A stretch of DNA of 41,830 nucleotides from Bacillota bacterium (GTDB lineage Bacteria > Bacillota > Clostridia > Christensenellales > UMGS416): NCBI GenBank assembly GCA_023428265.1, contig JAEYYW010000072.1:1-41830 (forward strand). The letters are read 5' to 3'. Position numbers and translations under genes: made by a program. Under the pieces are notes generated by a model that did no database searches, was not told where the DNA came from, and worked only from the letters and a program-made list of their open reading frames with translations. Shown one piece after another: positions 39,182 through 41,830 of the stretch (position 1 is the first letter of the stretch; each line of letters starts with the position of its first letter).

Positions 39182-39367
39182 ATACGATCTCCTCTCCGGA
39201 AAAAGCTTGCGCCGCAAGCCAACTGCCCTGATTGCGCATTGGAAAGGAATGGCTCTGCTTGATGTATATGCGGGAAACATTGCGAAAAAGCAGCGGAGTG
39301 TAACACATCGATTTGTGATGAGCCTTCTTATTGGAGCGTCTCGCTGGCAGGCTGATCCGGAAAAGAG

Positions 39368-39396
39368 GGCAGGGCAGGAGTTGCTCCTGCCCTGCC
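39368..39396 (-). terminator. Intrinsic terminator of cphA
   Basis: On the minus strand GGCAGGGCAGGAG and CTCCTGCCCTGCC form a perfect 13-bp stem with a three-base loop, followed by CTCTTTT. It lies about 22 bases after the expected cphA stop. Confidence 0.88.
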
Positions 39397-39418
39397 ATGA
39401 TTTTGAGTGCGTTAATCC

Positions 39419-41830
39419 TTATGTGAACCCAAGGCCTGATAAATAAGTCTCGATCGGTTCCAGTTCCCTCATAAAAAACAGCGATCGTGTCGCCCGATTC
39501 GGAGCTTTCCACAGCTGCCTTGAGGGCATCGGCCTCATTGCCAATGACGGTAATGCTGGCCTCAGAGGCCCCGCCATCCAGCACGGCGCTTTTTAGGAGA
39601 CCGGCGACTTCGCCCGGCTGCCTGCCTCTCAGATCAGCATCTTCCTTGATGTATAGCTTCTGAAACGCGCCGGCGCACAACCGCCCCACACCTTTGATGT
39701 CTTCATCCTGCCGGTCTCCGGGCACACCGATCACGCCCACCAGCCGTTTGCCGCCGGCAGCTTTCAGTGACTGGATCGCCGCCTCATACCCGGCCAGATT
39801 GTGGCCGTAGTCCACCATCACGGTGACGTCGCCCCGCTTGTGGTAGTTGAAACGGCCTGGATTGCTTGTGAAGCTGTTAAACCCCGACACGATTGTGGCC
39901 GGCGGCACCTGCAGCGCCCATAGTGCTGCCGCCGCTGCCAGGCAGTTGTCAATGTTGCATTGTATTGTGCCCCCCTCTGTGATGGGGATGCCGTCAATCC
40001 TTGCAGTGCGGATATCGCCGCTTTCGTCACGCAGATGAATGAATCCGTCTTGCGTGTATACGTATTTGGAAACCTTCCCGCCATACTCCTGCACTGCCTG
40101 GCTGATGTCGGTTGCAAACAGGATTACCTCCGCCTGTATCCGGTCCAGGATCAGCCGCGTCATCGGATCATGGGCGTTCAGCACCGCGTGGCCGCCCTCC
40201 TTCACCGCTTCCACCACCAGGGATTTTACGAAGGCCATGTCCTCCAGCGTGTCGATGCCGTCAAGGCCCAGGTGGTCGGCGGTGATGTTGGTGATCACGC
40301 CCACGTCGGCCAGGTCATAGCCCAGACCGGAGCGCACAATGCCTCCGCGGGCTGTTTCGAGCACCGCGCAGTCAATCTGCTTGTTCCAAAGCAGCGTGCG
40401 GGCGCTGACCGGGCCGGTGTTGTCGCCCTTGCACAAGCACTTGCCGTTCACAAATACGCCGCTGGTCGTCGTCATGCCCACCGATCGGCCGGCAATGCCA
40501 AGCACATGGGCGATGAGCCGGGTCACCGTGGTTTTTCCGTTGGTTCCGGTGATGGCTGCGATGGGGAAGTCGATGGGTTCTTCCGGCGGATAGAGCATGT
40601 CCACGATGTTGCGTGCCACATCGCGGGGCGCCCCCACACTGGGAAAAAGGTGCATGCGGATGCCTGGGGCGGTGTTCACTTCCACGACCGCTCCACCGGT
40701 TTTGCGGATCGGCTGGGAGATGTCTTCTGCCACGAAGTCGATGCCCGCGATGTCCACGCCGATTGCCGAGGCGGCCAACACGGCAATCTCCGCGTTGTCC
40801 GCGTGGATTTCGTCGGTGCGATCAATGGCAATGCCGCCGGTGCTCAGGTTTCCGTTTTCCCGCAGCAGCACCACTTCACCCTCTTTGGGCACATGCTCCG
40901 GTGTGATGCCCTTGCGCTTCAGGATGTTCTGGCAGACGGCGTCAATGCGGATCATCGTCAGTGGTTTTTCGTGGTGCTCTCCTCGGCGCTCGTCCTGGTT
41001 TGCGATCCCCACCAGCTCCGTGATCGTGTGCGTGCCGTCGCCGGTCACGCTGGCCGGCACCCGCTCGGCCACCGCGCACACTTTGCCGCCCACCACCAGC
41101 ACCCGGTAGTCCTTACCGGTCACAAACTGCTCCACAATGATCCCCTTGCTGTGTTGGGAGGCCTCATGAAACGCGGCTTTGATGTCCTTGTCGGCTGTGA
41201 TGTTCAGTGTCACGCCTTTGCCCTGATTGCCGTCATAGGGTTTCACCACCACCGGCCCGCCGATGTCTCGGGCTGCCATCACGGCGGATATCTCGGAATA
41301 GACCACTTTGCCGAATGGCACCGGGATCTTGTTGTCATTGAGGAGGATTTTGGTCAGCTGCTTGTTGGTGGCGATGTCGGCGGCAATGCAGCTGGTGGCG
41401 TCGGTCAGGGTGGATTCCAGCAGCCTTCGGTATTTGCCGTAACCCAGGCAAATCAGGCTGTCGTGGCCAACGCGGTTCACCGGGATGCCCCTGCGCCTGG
41501 CTTCCTTCACAATCGCGGCGGTGCTGGGACCCAGCTCGGCATCCAGCGCGACCTTTTTCAGATATTCCATAAACTCGCCGATTTCCACTGGCTCGCGCGC
41601 AATCAGCCTGTTGAGGATAAACACCGCCGCCTTGGCGCATTCCAGCGCGCACACTTCGTTGCTGTATTCGAAGATCACGTTGTATTGCGCGGGGTTGGCA
41701 GTGCCCCTTGTTTTGCCATACTTCACATCGTCGTAGCCCAACATGTTCTGCATGTCCAGGATCACATGCTCCAGCACATGGCCCAGATAGGTGCCGGTTT
41801 GCAGCCGCTCCAGAAAGCCGCCGGGATACC
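39419..41830 (-). CDS. cphA: Cyanophycin synthetase, 5' end outside window, frameshift near 3' end
   Basis: Polymerises aspartate and arginine into cyanophycin, a nitrogen store. The visible frame starts outside the window (YPGGFLERLQTGTYLGHVLEHV is the typical N-domain). It has the ATP-grasp region (VVKPYDGNQGKGVTLN, VEVNTAPGIRMHL) and the Mur-ligase domain with ITGTNGKTTVTRLIAHVL and VMVDYGHNLAGYEAA. At 39466-39468 a run of three C (GGG in the coding strand) seems to have one base too many: removing one gives EELEPIETYLSGLGFT and a TAA at 39421-39419, a normal end. As written, the frame reads on to 39090 through the terminator and the HTH gene. Probably a sequencing slip or recent frameshift; effect on activity may be small. 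Confidence 0.92.

Noticed and set aside
39090..39418. C-terminal extension of cyanophycin synthetase through its terminator
   Set aside because: The extension overlaps a terminator and the HTH gene and is unlike any CphA end; a one-base shift at about 39467 explains it.
39428..39436. CCAAGGCCT shared (AAGGCCT) between the cotJC breakpoint and the cphA end, as possible attachment-site repeat
   Set aside because: Only seven bases are shared and the copy near cphA lies within its coding sequence with no cotJC remainder beside it; likely chance.
1..41830. tRNA genes, CRISPR arrays, insertion sequences
   Set aside because: No tRNA T-arm pattern, regularly spaced repeats or transposase gene was seen in the window.

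Overview
The window looks like chromosome from an endospore-forming, probably anaerobic member of the Clostridia (Firmicutes) with moderately high GC. The evidence is a set of sporulation genes (gpr, spoIVB, spo0A, yqfC, yqfD, cotJABC'), strong GGAGG-type ribosome binding sites with frequent GTG and TTG starts, a TM1266-type [FeFe]-hydrogenase regulator, pyruvate phosphate dikinase and an oxaloacetate-decarboxylase-type sodium pump. Gene order from about 0.6 to 28.5 kb closely follows the Bacillus subtilis blocks argR-recN-spoIVB-spo0A, yqfC-yqfD-phoH-pgpH-ybeY-cdd-era-recO, ppdK, and dnaG-sigA followed by trmK-nif3. No tRNA gene, CRISPR array or complete insertion sequence was recognised.

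Layout. 1-6.2 kb: 3' end of gpr, NAD kinase, arginine repressor, recN, the SpoIVB protease and Spo0A, the last with a good sigma-H promoter. 6.2-7.2 kb: a structured leader with a mutually exclusive helix/terminator arrangement, followed by a TM1266-family regulator and an ECF-type membrane protein. 7.2-15.1 kb: rpsU with a consensus promoter, then a tightly overlapping sporulation/RNA-metabolism operon ending in era and a recO that carries an in-frame amber codon. 15-20.4 kb: a PEPCK-like DUF4914 protein and an MpsC/DUF2294 protein on the minus strand, then ppdK. 20.6-29.3 kb: dnaG-rpoD, an uncharacterised two-domain protein, a 216-bp inverted-repeat module encoding a 26-residue hydrophobic peptide, an HD-GYP protein, a DUF5317-TrmK fusion, a Nif3-like protein and a zinc-ribbon coiled-coil protein. 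29.4-29.7 kb: RNase P RNA.

29.8-35 kb is an accessory stretch: PhzF-like protein, an isochorismatase pseudogene, WYL and PadR regulators, DUF3795, Nudix, DUF486 and a phosphotransferase-family kinase. 35-36.3 kb holds an oadB-oadG pair without an alpha subunit. 36.6-39.2 kb is the most unusual part. The spore-coat operon cotJA-cotJB-cotJC is intact until about codon 56 of cotJC, where it is cut. A convergent large serine recombinase, preceded by a small HTH gene, sits directly against the cut. This is the layout of the B. subtilis skin element at sigK, so cotJC may be split by a developmentally excised element. The window ends inside a cyanophycin synthetase gene with a frameshift near its 3' end.

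The best leads are the interrupted cotJC, the riboswitch-like leader at about 6190-6335, the inverted-repeat/small-peptide module at 24594-24809, the recO amber codon and the DUF5317-TrmK fusion. All function calls come from reading motifs and gene order by eye; no database search was run.
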